From Cauispirillum nitrogeniifigens (GTDB lineage Bacteria; Pseudomonadota; Alphaproteobacteria; Rhodospirillales; Rhodospirillaceae): a stretch of DNA of 64,000 nt. The DNA lies in assembly GCF_049800675.1 (NCBI RefSeq), contig NZ_JBLOOT010000004.1, positions 372,001 through 436,000 of the forward strand, in the 5' to 3' direction. A program made the translations under genes and the position numbers. Below are positions 57,555-64,000 of this stretch, piece after piece (position 1 is the first letter of the stretch; each line of letters opens with the position of its first letter). The notes below the pieces were generated by a model, which was given only the letters and a program-made list of their open reading frames with translations, was not told the origin of the DNA and searched no databases.

Positions 57555-58639
57555 CAGCTTTCTCCAGCATGTTCGGGCGTGTTCAGGGCGACCCAGGCTT
57601 GGCCGAGGCTCAGGCCCTGGTCGCCGGGCAGGACGGCGCGCCAGGCCAGCGGCGTCAGTCCGTGGCGGGGCAGGGAGTCGGCGAGCAGGCCGCTCAGCAC
57701 CTTGTTGAAAAAGCAGCCGCCCCCCAGGGCCACCTGGCGCAGGCCGGTGGCGGCGGCGGCCTCGGCCACCCAGGCGGTGAGGGCGGCGGCCAGGGTGCCG
57801 TGGAACAGGTTGGCGCCGCGTTCGGGCGCGCAGTCGGGCAGGGCGGCGAGCAGCGGCAGCAGGTCGAGAACGCCGTCCTTGAGGCGCCAGCCGCCGACCA
57901 TGACCTCCGGCCGCGTCACCAGCGCTTCCAGGGCCATGGGCGCCTGCCCCTCGAAGGCGGCGACGGGGTGCAGGCCGACCAGCCCGGCGGCGGCATCGAA
58001 CAGCCGCCCGGCCGAGGACGTCGGCGGGCAGTTCACTCCGCGCTCCAGCATCACGCCCAGGCGGCCGGCGGCCGGCTGGGCGGCGAAGCGGTTGGCGATT
58101 TCGGCGCCTCGCCCCAGCCGATGCAGGGCGGCGGCGGCCATGCGCCAGGGCTCGCGCGCCGCCACGTCGCCGCCCGGCTGGGCCATCAGGGCGAGGTGGC
58201 CGAGGCGGTCAAAGGCCGCGCCATCGACCCGCAGCAACTCGCCACCCCACGACTGGTTGCCCGGCCCGAGGCCGAAGCCGTCCAGGGTCAGCGCCAGGAT
58301 CGGCCCGTCCACGCCATGCTCGGCGGCCAGGGCGGCACCGTGGGCGTGGTGGTGCTGGACGGCCACCGTCGGCACGCCCAGGCGCTGGGCGAACAGGGTG
58401 GAGGGGAAGTCGGGATGCAGGTCGTGGGCGATGCGGATCGGCACCACGCCCAGTTCCACGCACAGGCCGGTGGCGGTGTCCTCAAGGGCGCGGCGGGCCT
58501 CGGCGGTGTCGAGGTCGCCGACGGGCAGGGAGACGAACGCCTCGTCGCCGCGCGTCACGCAGACGCTGGCCTTCAGGAAGGCGCCCACCGCCATCACCGA
58601 CGGGCCGGAGCGCGGCAGGCGGACGACGGCCTGGATCAC
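57554..58639 (-). CDS. hypF: Short HypF: carbamoyltransferase (Kae1-like) domain only
   Basis: A 361-residue protein equal to the C-terminal half of HypF: the Kae1-like O-carbamoyltransferase domain with the metal-binding motif VAVQHHHAHGAALA, ALTLDGFGLGPGNQSWGGEL, SSAGRLFDAAAGLVG and VALGGGCFFNKVLS. The acylphosphatase, zinc-finger and YrdC-like adenylation domains of full-length HypF (about 750 residues) are absent, and the upstream hypB gene directly abuts, so this is not a local frameshift. Ralstonia has a comparable short HypF1. It may need a partner for carbamoyl-adenylate formation, or a full-length HypF exists elsewhere. Confidence 0.88.
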   Translation of the reverse strand: MIQAVVRLPRSGPSVMAVGAFLKASVCVTRGDEAFVSLPVGDLDTAEARRALEDTATGLCVELGVVPIRIAHDLHPDFPSTLFAQRLGVPTVAVQHHHAHGAALAAEHGVDGPILALTLDGFGLGPGNQSWGGELLRVDGAAFDRLGHLALMAQPGGDVAAREPWRMAAAALHRLGRGAEIANRFAAQPAAGRLGVMLERGVNCPPTSSAGRLFDAAAGLVGLHPVAAFEGQAPMALEALVTRPEVMVGGWRLKDGVLDLLPLLAALPDCAPERGANLFHGTLAAALTAWVAEAAAATGLRQVALGGGCFFNKVLSGLLADSLPRHGLTPLAWRAVLPGDQGLSLGQAWVALNTPEHAGES

Positions 58640-59532
58640 CCGCTGGCCTCCAGATCCTTGCGCAGCGCGGCGAGCTTGCTTTCCAGGGCGGCGGCGCGGC
58701 GGGCCAGGGCGCCCTGGCGTCCGGCGACGATCCAGTCGAGCCAGGCGTCCATGCCCTCGCCGGTGGCGGTGGACAGTTTCATCAGGGTGATGTCCGGGTT
58801 GACCCGCCGGGCATAGTCCACGCAGCGCTCGACGTCGAAGGTCAGGTGCGGCAGCAGGTCGGTCTTGGACAGGATCATGACGTCGGCGGCGGCGAACATG
58901 TCGGGGTATTTCAGCGGCTTGTCCTCGCCCTCCGTCACCGACAGGATGGCCACCTTGTGCGCCTCGCCCAGGTCGAAGGCGGCCGGGCAGACGAGGTTGC
59001 CGACGTTTTCGATGAACAGCACCGAGTTTTCCGGCGGCAGCAGGGTGTCCAGCGCGTGGCCGATCATGTGGGCGTCCAGGTGGCAGCCCTTGCCGGTGTT
59101 GACCTGCAACGCCGGGGCGCCGGTGGCGCGGATGCGGTCGGCGTCGAAGGTGGTCTGCTGGTCGCCTTCGATGACGGCGACGGGGAAGCGATCCTTCAGG
59201 CGCGTGACCGTTTCCACCAGCAGCGTCGTCTTGCCTGAGCCGGGGCTGGAGACGAGGTTGAGGGCGAAGATGCCGGCCTCGGCGAAGCGGGCGCGGTTGG
59301 CCTGGGCGTCGGCGTTGTTGCGGCCCAGGATGTCCTGCTCGATCTGCACGATGCGCGCCTGGCTCATGCCCGGAACGTGCACGCCCGCCAGCCCCTGGCC
59401 GTAGTGGTGGTCGTGGCCGTGGTGATGGTCGTGCCCATGGTCATGGTGGTGATGATCATGCCCATGGTCATGGTGGTGATGATGGCCGGAGCCTTCAACG
59501 CGGGCGTCGCCGCAGCCACAGACGGTACACAT
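58636..59532 (-). CDS. hypB: Hydrogenase nickel incorporation GTPase HypB
   Basis: A 298-residue metallochaperone. N-terminal high-affinity nickel motif MCTVCGCG, a histidine-rich nickel store (residues about 17-45, 19 or so His in HHHHHDHGHD-type repeats), then a GTPase with P-loop NLVSSPGSGKTTLL, VIEGDQQTTFDADRI, the nickel/zinc loop NTGKGCHLDAHM, FIENVGNLVCP and LSKTDLLPH. It hands Ni2+ to the large subunit together with HypA. The ATG at 59530-59532 gives the conserved start; its first base overlaps the hypA stop. Confidence 0.96.
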   Translation of the reverse strand: MCTVCGCGDARVEGSGHHHHHDHGHDHHHHDHGHDHHHGHDHHYGQGLAGVHVPGMSQARIVQIEQDILGRNNADAQANRARFAEAGIFALNLVSSPGSGKTTLLVETVTRLKDRFPVAVIEGDQQTTFDADRIRATGAPALQVNTGKGCHLDAHMIGHALDTLLPPENSVLFIENVGNLVCPAAFDLGEAHKVAILSVTEGEDKPLKYPDMFAAADVMILSKTDLLPHLTFDVERCVDYARRVNPDITLMKLSTATGEGMDAWLDWIVAGRQGALARRAAALESKLAALRKDLEASG

Positions 59533-59873
59533 CACTCCACCTCCAGTTCCAGGATTCGCATGCCGTCGCCCTTTGTCACTTGCAGGCGGTGGCCGCCGCA
59601 ACGCGGACAGGCATCATAACGTTGGGCCACGGGTACCGTCTCGGCGCAGTCAATGCACCACGCCTCGCCGGGCGTGCGCACGATCTCCAGGCGGGCGCCC
59701 TCGGCCAGGGTGCCGCGCATCACTGCGTCGAAGCAGAAGGCCATGGCCTGCGGGTCGGCGTGCGACAACTGGCCCAGTTCCAGCCATACGGTGCGCACGC
59801 GGCTGTAGCTCTGGGCCTTGGCCTGATCCTCCAGGACGCGCAGGACGCCTTCGGTCAGCGACATCTCATGCAT
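59532..59873 (-). CDS. hypA: Hydrogenase nickel incorporation protein HypA
   Basis: A 113-residue zinc and nickel metallochaperone. N-terminal MHEMSLTEGVL supplies the nickel ligand His2; the structural zinc site is the CIDC pair and the CPRC pair (AWCIDCAETV and DACPRCGGH). It works with HypB. The ATG at 59871-59873 is the only start giving the obligate MHE N-terminus. It follows hupK by 8 bp. Confidence 0.96.
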   Translation of the reverse strand: MHEMSLTEGVLRVLEDQAKAQSYSRVRTVWLELGQLSHADPQAMAFCFDAVMRGTLAEGARLEIVRTPGEAWCIDCAETVPVAQRYDACPRCGGHRLQVTKGDGMRILELEVE

Positions 59874-59881
59874 CGGCCACC

Positions 59882-60988
59882 TCACGCATCGCTTCGTACC
59901 TCGACCTCGCAGGCCACGCAGGGGTCCAGGGCGGCCACCAGAAGGCGGGCCCGGTGTTCGGGGTTGGCGCCGGCCGGGGCCTCCTCCAGCCCCTGGACCA
60001 GCGGGCCGCGGGGGTGGAAGTTCCAATCCGTCGGCGCCACGATGGTCCAATCGGCAATGCGGCCGTCCCGCAGCGCGACGCGGTGGACGAGCCGCCCGCG
60101 CGCCGCCTCCACCCGCCCCGTTCCCTGCCCGGAGCTTCCGGGCGGCGGGGGCGGGGGCGGGGGCGGGGGCGGGGGCGCATCATCGCATACCTCGGCGGCG
60201 GTTTCCTCCAAATCCCGCAGGGTCGCGGCGATGTCGGCGAGGCGGGCGGTCATGCGGGCGGCGATGCCGGGACCGTGCCGCTCCAGCACCCAGGCGACGG
60301 CGGGGTCGGCGGCGCGGCGGGCCAGCGGCCCGGTCTCCGCCGCTCCGTCCGGCGCGGGAGTGGTGGCGGTCAGCAACGGCACGGCACTGGCGCCGAAGCT
60401 CTCCACGCCCTGCATGGCGAGGTGGCGCAGCATGTCGCGCGCCGGGCCGGGGGCGGCCTCCGTCCAGTCGCCGGGGGGCACCGGCGGGGCATCGCCGAAC
60501 ACCGTCCGGCGCACCACGGCGGCGGCGTCGGCCAGCGCCGTCGCCAGGGCTGTCCGGTCGATGCGCAGCGGCGCCCCGCCCGGCACATGCCAGGGGCCGG
60601 GGCCGAGGGCGGCGCGCACCCCGGCCAGGGCGGCGCGGATGCGGCGGGCGTCCTCCAGCCGCGGCGGCTGATCAAGCAGAAGGGGCCAGTCGCGCAGCAC
60701 GCCCAGGGTCAGCTCGCCCAGCGTCTCCGCCCCCACCAGCAGGCGGCGGGCGGCCGTCTGCGGCGCGGCGGGCGTCATTCCCAGGGCCTGTTCGCACGCC
60801 TCCAGGGCGGCCACCTGCTGGGCGGTGCCGCACAGGCTGAACAGCAGCGGCACCAGGGACAGGGCATCCTCCGCCGCGCGGCCGCGCAGGACCGTGGCCG
60901 GCGAGGGCTGGCGCGTCCCCGTCAGGCGCGGGGCGACGAAGCGGCCGTGCGCCACGCCGACCGACAGGTGCAGGCTGTCCGGCTTCAC
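59882..60988 (-). CDS. hupK: Hydrogenase assembly protein HupK
   Basis: A 368-residue protein resembling a degenerate [NiFe] large subunit. The C-terminus retains DPCVACEVEV, like the DPCxxC motif of hydrogenase large subunits, while the N-terminal cysteine pair is reduced to a single FSLCGTAQQVAALEACEQ-type region. HupK is thought to be a scaffold during cofactor assembly. A 12-proline run (about residue 275) is encoded by a GGGGGC microsatellite. The GTG at 60986-60988 overlaps the upstream stop (GTGA). Confidence 0.88.
   Translation of the reverse strand: MKPDSLHLSVGVAHGRFVAPRLTGTRQPSPATVLRGRAAEDALSLVPLLFSLCGTAQQVAALEACEQALGMTPAAPQTAARRLLVGAETLGELTLGVLRDWPLLLDQPPRLEDARRIRAALAGVRAALGPGPWHVPGGAPLRIDRTALATALADAAAVVRRTVFGDAPPVPPGDWTEAAPGPARDMLRHLAMQGVESFGASAVPLLTATTPAPDGAAETGPLARRAADPAVAWVLERHGPGIAARMTARLADIAATLRDLEETAAEVCDDAPPPPPPPPPPPPGSSGQGTGRVEAARGRLVHRVALRDGRIADWTIVAPTDWNFHPRGPLVQGLEEAPAGANPEHRARLLVAALDPCVACEVEVRSDA
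60140..60178. repeat. GGGGGC hexanucleotide microsatellite within hupK
   Basis: About six tandem ggggc/gggggc units encode a polyproline run in hupK on the minus strand. A 6-bp unit changes the run two prolines at a time without frameshift. The G-rich plus strand could form a G-quadruplex. Sequencing error is a risk in such a tract. Confidence 0.7.
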
Positions 60989-61707
60989 CGGGCGCCGCCG
61001 AACTGCCCGCGTAGCAGGGCGCGGCGGTCGATGGCCTCGGGCTTGCTGGCCGGGGGAGGCGGCGGCGCGGGCGGTTCCTCGGCGGTGAACAGGGCGTCCA
61101 GGCAGGCGTTGGCGGTCAGCACCGCCGTGTCGTGGGTGGCGAAGCTGTCCATGGGAGAAAACAGGCTGCACGCCTGCCAGGTGCCCAGGCCGTCCAGGCG
61201 CCCGACCTCGAAGTCGTAGTCGCCGGCCGGCAGGACGTGGCGTTGCTTGACCGCGCCCGGCACCAGGGCGTCCCAGGCCGCCGCGTCCTGCGGCAGAAGG
61301 ATGATGTTCATGAACCACGGCGTGACCAGGATGCCCAGCCACGTCTCCCCCCACGGGCGGAAGCCGACGGCCTCCACCGTGAGGGCGGGGTTGTGGAAGG
61401 GCGTGCCGAGGAACCCGGCCTCGGCCTTGCGGAAGGCGTCCTCCAGGAGCGCCACGCGCGTCTTCATGGGGTCAGCGTCCGGGGGCCCGTCCAGCGGCAG
61501 GAAGACGCTCTTGTCGTTGTCGCAGGTCGGGCACCGCCAGTGATCGGGCAGGGCGGCAAAGGCGGTGCCCGGCGCCACGTCCCAGGTGCCGCAGCCCGCC
61601 GCCGGGTCATAGACGGCCCAGCACACGCCGCATTCCATGCGGGTGTCGGCGCGCAGGCGGTCGGCGGTGCTGCCGAACACGCCGGGCAGCAGGCCGCCGC
61701 CGGTCAT
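60985..61707 (-). CDS. hupJ: Rubredoxin-HybE fusion, hydrogenase assembly chaperone HupJ
   Basis: A 240-residue fusion. Residues about 20-70 are a rubredoxin with two CxxC pairs (MECGVCWAVYDP and HWRCPTCDND); residues about 80-200 are HybE/HupJ-like (LEDAFRKAEAGFLGTPFHNP, GILVTPWFMNIILLP, LPAGDYDFEVGRL, CSLFSPMDSFATHDTA). In rhizobia these are separate HupI and HupJ proteins. They assist small-subunit maturation and protection under oxygen. A Pro-rich C-terminal tail follows. The ATG overlaps the hupH stop (ATGA). Confidence 0.9.
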   Translation of the reverse strand: MTGGGLLPGVFGSTADRLRADTRMECGVCWAVYDPAAGCGTWDVAPGTAFAALPDHWRCPTCDNDKSVFLPLDGPPDADPMKTRVALLEDAFRKAEAGFLGTPFHNPALTVEAVGFRPWGETWLGILVTPWFMNIILLPQDAAAWDALVPGAVKQRHVLPAGDYDFEVGRLDGLGTWQACSLFSPMDSFATHDTAVLTANACLDALFTAEEPPAPPPPPASKPEAIDRRALLRGQFGGAR

Positions 61708-62483
61708 GGCCAATAGGCCGCGATGACCTGCTCCAGGCGTTCGGCGGCGTCGGCCACGTCCTCGCGGGCGGCCAGGGCGGCCTCGGGCACGTCGCCGACC
61801 TCGACCACGTCGAGGATCATCTTGTCGTCGGAGTTGAAGTAGCTGACCCGCCAGACGCCGCGCGCCGCGCAGGCGGTGATGCGGCAGTTGCCGTAGCCGC
61901 GCGACAGGATGGTCAGGTCGCCGGTGCCCAGCGCCTCGGCCAGGACGTTGAGGTCCACCGGGGTCATCGGCAGCAGGGTGAGGTTGATCTCCCGCTCCTT
62001 GACGCCGGGGCGCACGCGGGCCATGGCGTCGGCGATCTCCACCAGCACCGGGGCGACGTTCATGGCACCCTCGGGCAGGGCCTCGGGCAGGGCGAGGTTG
62101 GCGGACAGGGCGTTGGCGGCGTCGCGCACGATGGCGGGGATGTCGCCGACCTCCAGGGCGTGGGCGGCGGCCCCGTCGTGCAGGCGCCACAGGCCGGGCA
62201 TCACGGCTTCCTGCACGCGCACGCCGCCGACCACCGACTGCACTTCGCCCTGGCCGAGGATCTGGTCGATCACGTCCAGGCTGGCGGCGTCGAGGTGGGA
62301 GATGTCGACGCGCACCGCCGGCCCGCCCTCGGCATAGGCCCTGGCGCCGTCGAGCAGGGCCAGCAGGGCGGCCTTGGCCTCGACCATGCGGGCGATGTCC
62401 TCGTCGCTGGTCAGGCGCGGGGTGTGGGCCCGCCAGGAGGCGACGCCGCGCGGCATGGCGGGAACGGTCAGACCTTCGAGCAT
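61704..62483 (-). CDS. hupH: Hydrogenase expression/formation protein HupH
   Basis: A 259-residue HupH/HyaF-type protein needed for maturation of the hydrogenase small subunit. Typical stretches: DISHLDAASLDVIDQILGQG, VVGGVRVQEAVMPGLWR, INLTLLPMTPVDLNVLAEAL, and ILSRGYGNCRITACAARGVW with a conserved cysteine pair. It overlaps hupG by 16 bp and hupJ by 4 bp. Confidence 0.94.
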   Translation of the reverse strand: MLEGLTVPAMPRGVASWRAHTPRLTSDEDIARMVEAKAALLALLDGARAYAEGGPAVRVDISHLDAASLDVIDQILGQGEVQSVVGGVRVQEAVMPGLWRLHDGAAAHALEVGDIPAIVRDAANALSANLALPEALPEGAMNVAPVLVEIADAMARVRPGVKEREINLTLLPMTPVDLNVLAEALGTGDLTILSRGYGNCRITACAARGVWRVSYFNSDDKMILDVVEVGDVPEAALAAREDVADAAERLEQVIAAYWP

Positions 62484-62833
62484 GGGGCATCCTCCTGGAG
62501 CAGGGAGCGGACGGTGGCGCCGTAGTCGGACCAGTCGCGCACCTTGGTCACGGTGGCGACGGCCTGCCCGTCGCGCAGGAACACCAGCGCGGGGGTGACG
62601 AACACGGCGAAGCGGGCGGCCAGGGCGCTTTCCGCCGCCGGCGCGGCGACGGCGGCATCCAGGCGGCCGGCGAAGGCCTTCAGAAGCTCGGGCAGGATGA
62701 CGGCGACATCGGCGCTCTCGGACGCCTTGCCGGGGATGAACAGGGCGGTCAGGCCCGGAGACTCCGGCGGACCGGAGGCGTCGACCTGCGGCACGCCATG
62801 CTCGGTGATCAGGCGGGAAACCAGGGGGCTCAT
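62468..62833 (-). CDS. hupG: Hydrogenase chaperone HupG (HyaE-like)
   Basis: A 121-residue thioredoxin-fold protein of the HyaE/HupG family without a CxxC active site. It binds the twin-arginine signal of the hydrogenase small subunit as proofreading chaperone. Conserved: TALFIPGKASESADVAVILPEL, FVTPALVFLRDGQAVATVTKVRDW is characteristic of the C-terminal half. Start overlaps the hupF stop by 4 bp. Confidence 0.92.
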   Translation of the reverse strand: MSPLVSRLITEHGVPQVDASGPPESPGLTALFIPGKASESADVAVILPELLKAFAGRLDAAVAAPAAESALAARFAVFVTPALVFLRDGQAVATVTKVRDWSDYGATVRSLLQEDAPCSKV

Positions 62834-63135
62834 TGTGGCGGTGTCCTCAGGTGTGGGGGCAACTGGGGTTCGCGGTCGATCAGGTCGGCAAACAGGTGGT
62901 CGACGGACTCGCCGCGCTGCACCGCCGCCAGGGCGAGCAGGGCGTCGGTCACGCGGTCGGCATCCTCGGGCGTCAGGACCGACCGGGCGGTGCCCAGGTG
63001 GGCCAGGACCCAGGTGCCGACCGGCTGCGGGCCGATCAGCGCCAGGTCCACCACCTCCGCCCGGCCGTCCCGTTGGGCGCAGGTGGCGTTCAGTCCGTCC
63101 ACGGCGACGATCTGCATGGGAATGCCGACGCACAT
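62830..63135 (-). CDS. hupF: Hydrogenase assembly chaperone HupF (HypC paralogue)
   Basis: A 101-residue HypC-family chaperone with the essential Cys2 (MCVGIPMQIVAVDG) and the family core PQPVGTWVLAHLGTARSVL. In rhizobia HupF chaperones the large subunit and stabilises the hydrogenase under oxygen. The C-terminal extension of about 25 residues relative to HypC is usual. It lies 3 bp after hupD. Confidence 0.93.
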   Translation of the reverse strand: MCVGIPMQIVAVDGLNATCAQRDGRAEVVDLALIGPQPVGTWVLAHLGTARSVLTPEDADRVTDALLALAAVQRGESVDHLFADLIDREPQLPPHLRTPPQ

Positions 63136-63138
63136 GGC

Positions 63139-63759
63139 TCAGACGCTCCCGGCCGGAAGGGGGCGGCCGGCTTCATAGGCGCCCATGTCCAGGTCGTGCA
63201 GCAGCAGGCCGTGGGCCGGTGGTTCGCTGCGGCGTTCGGGGACGATGCCCCATTCGGCCAGCACCGCCAGGCCCATGGCGATGGCCGGGTCGATGCGCGC
63301 CTTGGTGCCGTCGCGCAAAGACCCGCCCCAGTCCTCCAGTTCCTCCGCCTGGACCCCGACCAGGGCCATGGCGGCGGGCTCCCAGCCGAGAAGCTCGGCG
63401 GCGGAGATGACCTCCTGGAAGCCGGTCTGGTGCAGGCTCATCTTCTTGACGCCCATGAAGCGGGGCACGTCGGCGTCGCGCACCAGCTTCAAGGACCCGG
63501 CAGGCTCGCCGTAGTCGATGGCGTCGAAGACCAGCAGGCGGGTGGCGGCCTTGACGTACTGCACCAGGTACAGGCCCTGGGTGCCGCCGTCCATCAGCCG
63601 CACCCGGTCGGGGAAGCGGTACCGCTGGTGGAGTTCTTCCACCACGCGGATGCCGAAGCCCTCGTCGGCCCACAGCAGGTTGCCGATGCCCAGGACCAGG
63701 ACGTCGAAGTCCTCGTCCTCCTCGGGCGGCACCTCGACCTGCCGTTCGGGACCGATCAT
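63139..63759 (-). CDS. hupD: Hydrogenase maturation endopeptidase HupD
   Basis: A 206-residue nickel-dependent protease that removes the C-terminal peptide of the large subunit after nickel insertion. Motifs: VLGIGNLLWADEGFGIRVVE (metal ligand Glu), LMDGGTQGLYLVQYV, VFDAIDYG (Asp) and MSLHQTGFQEV (His). The ATG at 63757-63759 overlaps the hupC stop (ATGA). Confidence 0.95.
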   Translation of the reverse strand: MIGPERQVEVPPEEDEDFDVLVLGIGNLLWADEGFGIRVVEELHQRYRFPDRVRLMDGGTQGLYLVQYVKAATRLLVFDAIDYGEPAGSLKLVRDADVPRFMGVKKMSLHQTGFQEVISAAELLGWEPAAMALVGVQAEELEDWGGSLRDGTKARIDPAIAMGLAVLAEWGIVPERRSEPPAHGLLLHDLDMGAYEAGRPLPAGSV

Positions 63760-64000
63760 GGCCTGTTGTCCTTGAACATGCGCTCGCCGGAAATCATGGT
63801 CGAGACCATGGACTGGCGGGACATGATGTCCTCGCGGATGGCCGCGTAGACGTGGACCATGACGAACAGGATGAACACCCACATGCCGACGTGGTGCCAG
63901 GTGTGCAGGTCCTGGGTGTTGGGGAACACCGCCGTGACCCAGCCGAACATGGCCCATTGCCAGCTGTCCTGGCCCGCGCCCTCGCCATAGAGGGCGAAGC
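63756..64000 (-). CDS. hupC: Ni/Fe-hydrogenase b-type cytochrome subunit HupC, 5' part beyond the window
   Basis: C-terminal 80 or so residues of the membrane cytochrome b that anchors the uptake hydrogenase and passes electrons to quinone. The visible part has LHTWHHVGMWVFILFVMVHV, with the His ligands and last membrane helix, and EDIMSRQSMVSTMISGER near the C-terminus, both standard. The N-terminal helices and, presumably, hupL and hupS lie beyond the right edge. Confidence 0.95.
   Translation of the reverse strand, partial: FALYGEGAGQDSWQWAMFGWVTAVFPNTQDLHTWHHVGMWVFILFVMVHVYAAIREDIMSRQSMVSTMISGERMFKDNRP

Noticed and set aside
57554..59601. Frameshifted full-length hypF
   Set aside because: The 300 codons upstream encode an intact HypB in overlapping arrangement, and no acylphosphatase or YrdC sequence is present in any frame there.

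Overview
The window is GC-rich, densely coding bacterial chromosome. It looks like an alphaproteobacterium, most likely Rhodospirillales. Pointers are the NDUFA12-mlaD-DUF2155-aat-accC-accB-aroQ neighbourhood, a ChpT-type histidine phosphotransferase beside a CheA-receiver hybrid, B12-dependent ribonucleotide reductase (NrdJ), and a hup/hyp uptake-hydrogenase maturation operon with HupT/HupR regulators. The genus cannot be fixed from the sequence alone. No tRNA, rRNA, CRISPR array, phage or insertion-sequence transposase was recognised.

Layout. 1-8.4 kb: nrdJ (3' end cut by the window edge) with an NrdR-box pair upstream, a complex I accessory gene, two tandem MlaD-like genes, DUF2155, aat, accC-accB and aroQ. 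8.5-10 kb: an unrecognised gene with possible ADP-ribosyltransferase motifs. 10-21 kb: thiS-thiG, an iron-type alcohol dehydrogenase, DsbA-like and M48 exported proteins, a gamma-glutamyltransferase-like lipoprotein apparently lacking its nucleophile, an aminotransferase, a ParA/ribbon-helix-helix pair, hspQ and DUF3553. 20.7-27 kb: chpT-like, hybrid cheA, cheY, cheB, cheR. 27-31.4 kb: nadK, moaA and an NIT-domain chemoreceptor. 31.4-37.4 kb: a branched-chain-type amino acid/amide ABC transporter operon ending in an alpha/beta hydrolase, preceded by a sigma-54-like promoter and three dyad sites.

37.5-51.3 kb is the most unusual region. A ~2400-residue hyperacidic repeat protein is followed by a type I secretion ATPase and its adaptor, a small acidic protein, a convergent 195-residue protein, and two LuxR-type regulators whose receiver domains lack the phosphoacceptor aspartate. 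The giant protein keeps an exact 112-residue (336-bp) register over about 5.7 kb. It is built from 28-residue units in which nearly every second residue is acidic and each unit carries a Gln-x5-Gln pair. The same Gln-x5-Gln signature occurs five times in the 195-residue protein. I infer a secreted beta-rich surface or matrix polymer with its own export machine and regulators.

51.6-64 kb, all on the minus strand: hupT-hupR, an unknown secreted protein flanked by hairpins, then the hydrogenase accessory genes in transcription order hupC(partial)-hupD-F-G-H-J-K-hypA-B-F(short)-C-D-E. The structural genes hupSL would lie just beyond the right edge. The order is that of a membrane-bound uptake [NiFe]-hydrogenase operon, and HupT/HupR are likely its regulators. 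Two copies of a palindromic intergenic repeat (12.4 and 27.1 kb) and several hairpin terminators punctuate the operons.
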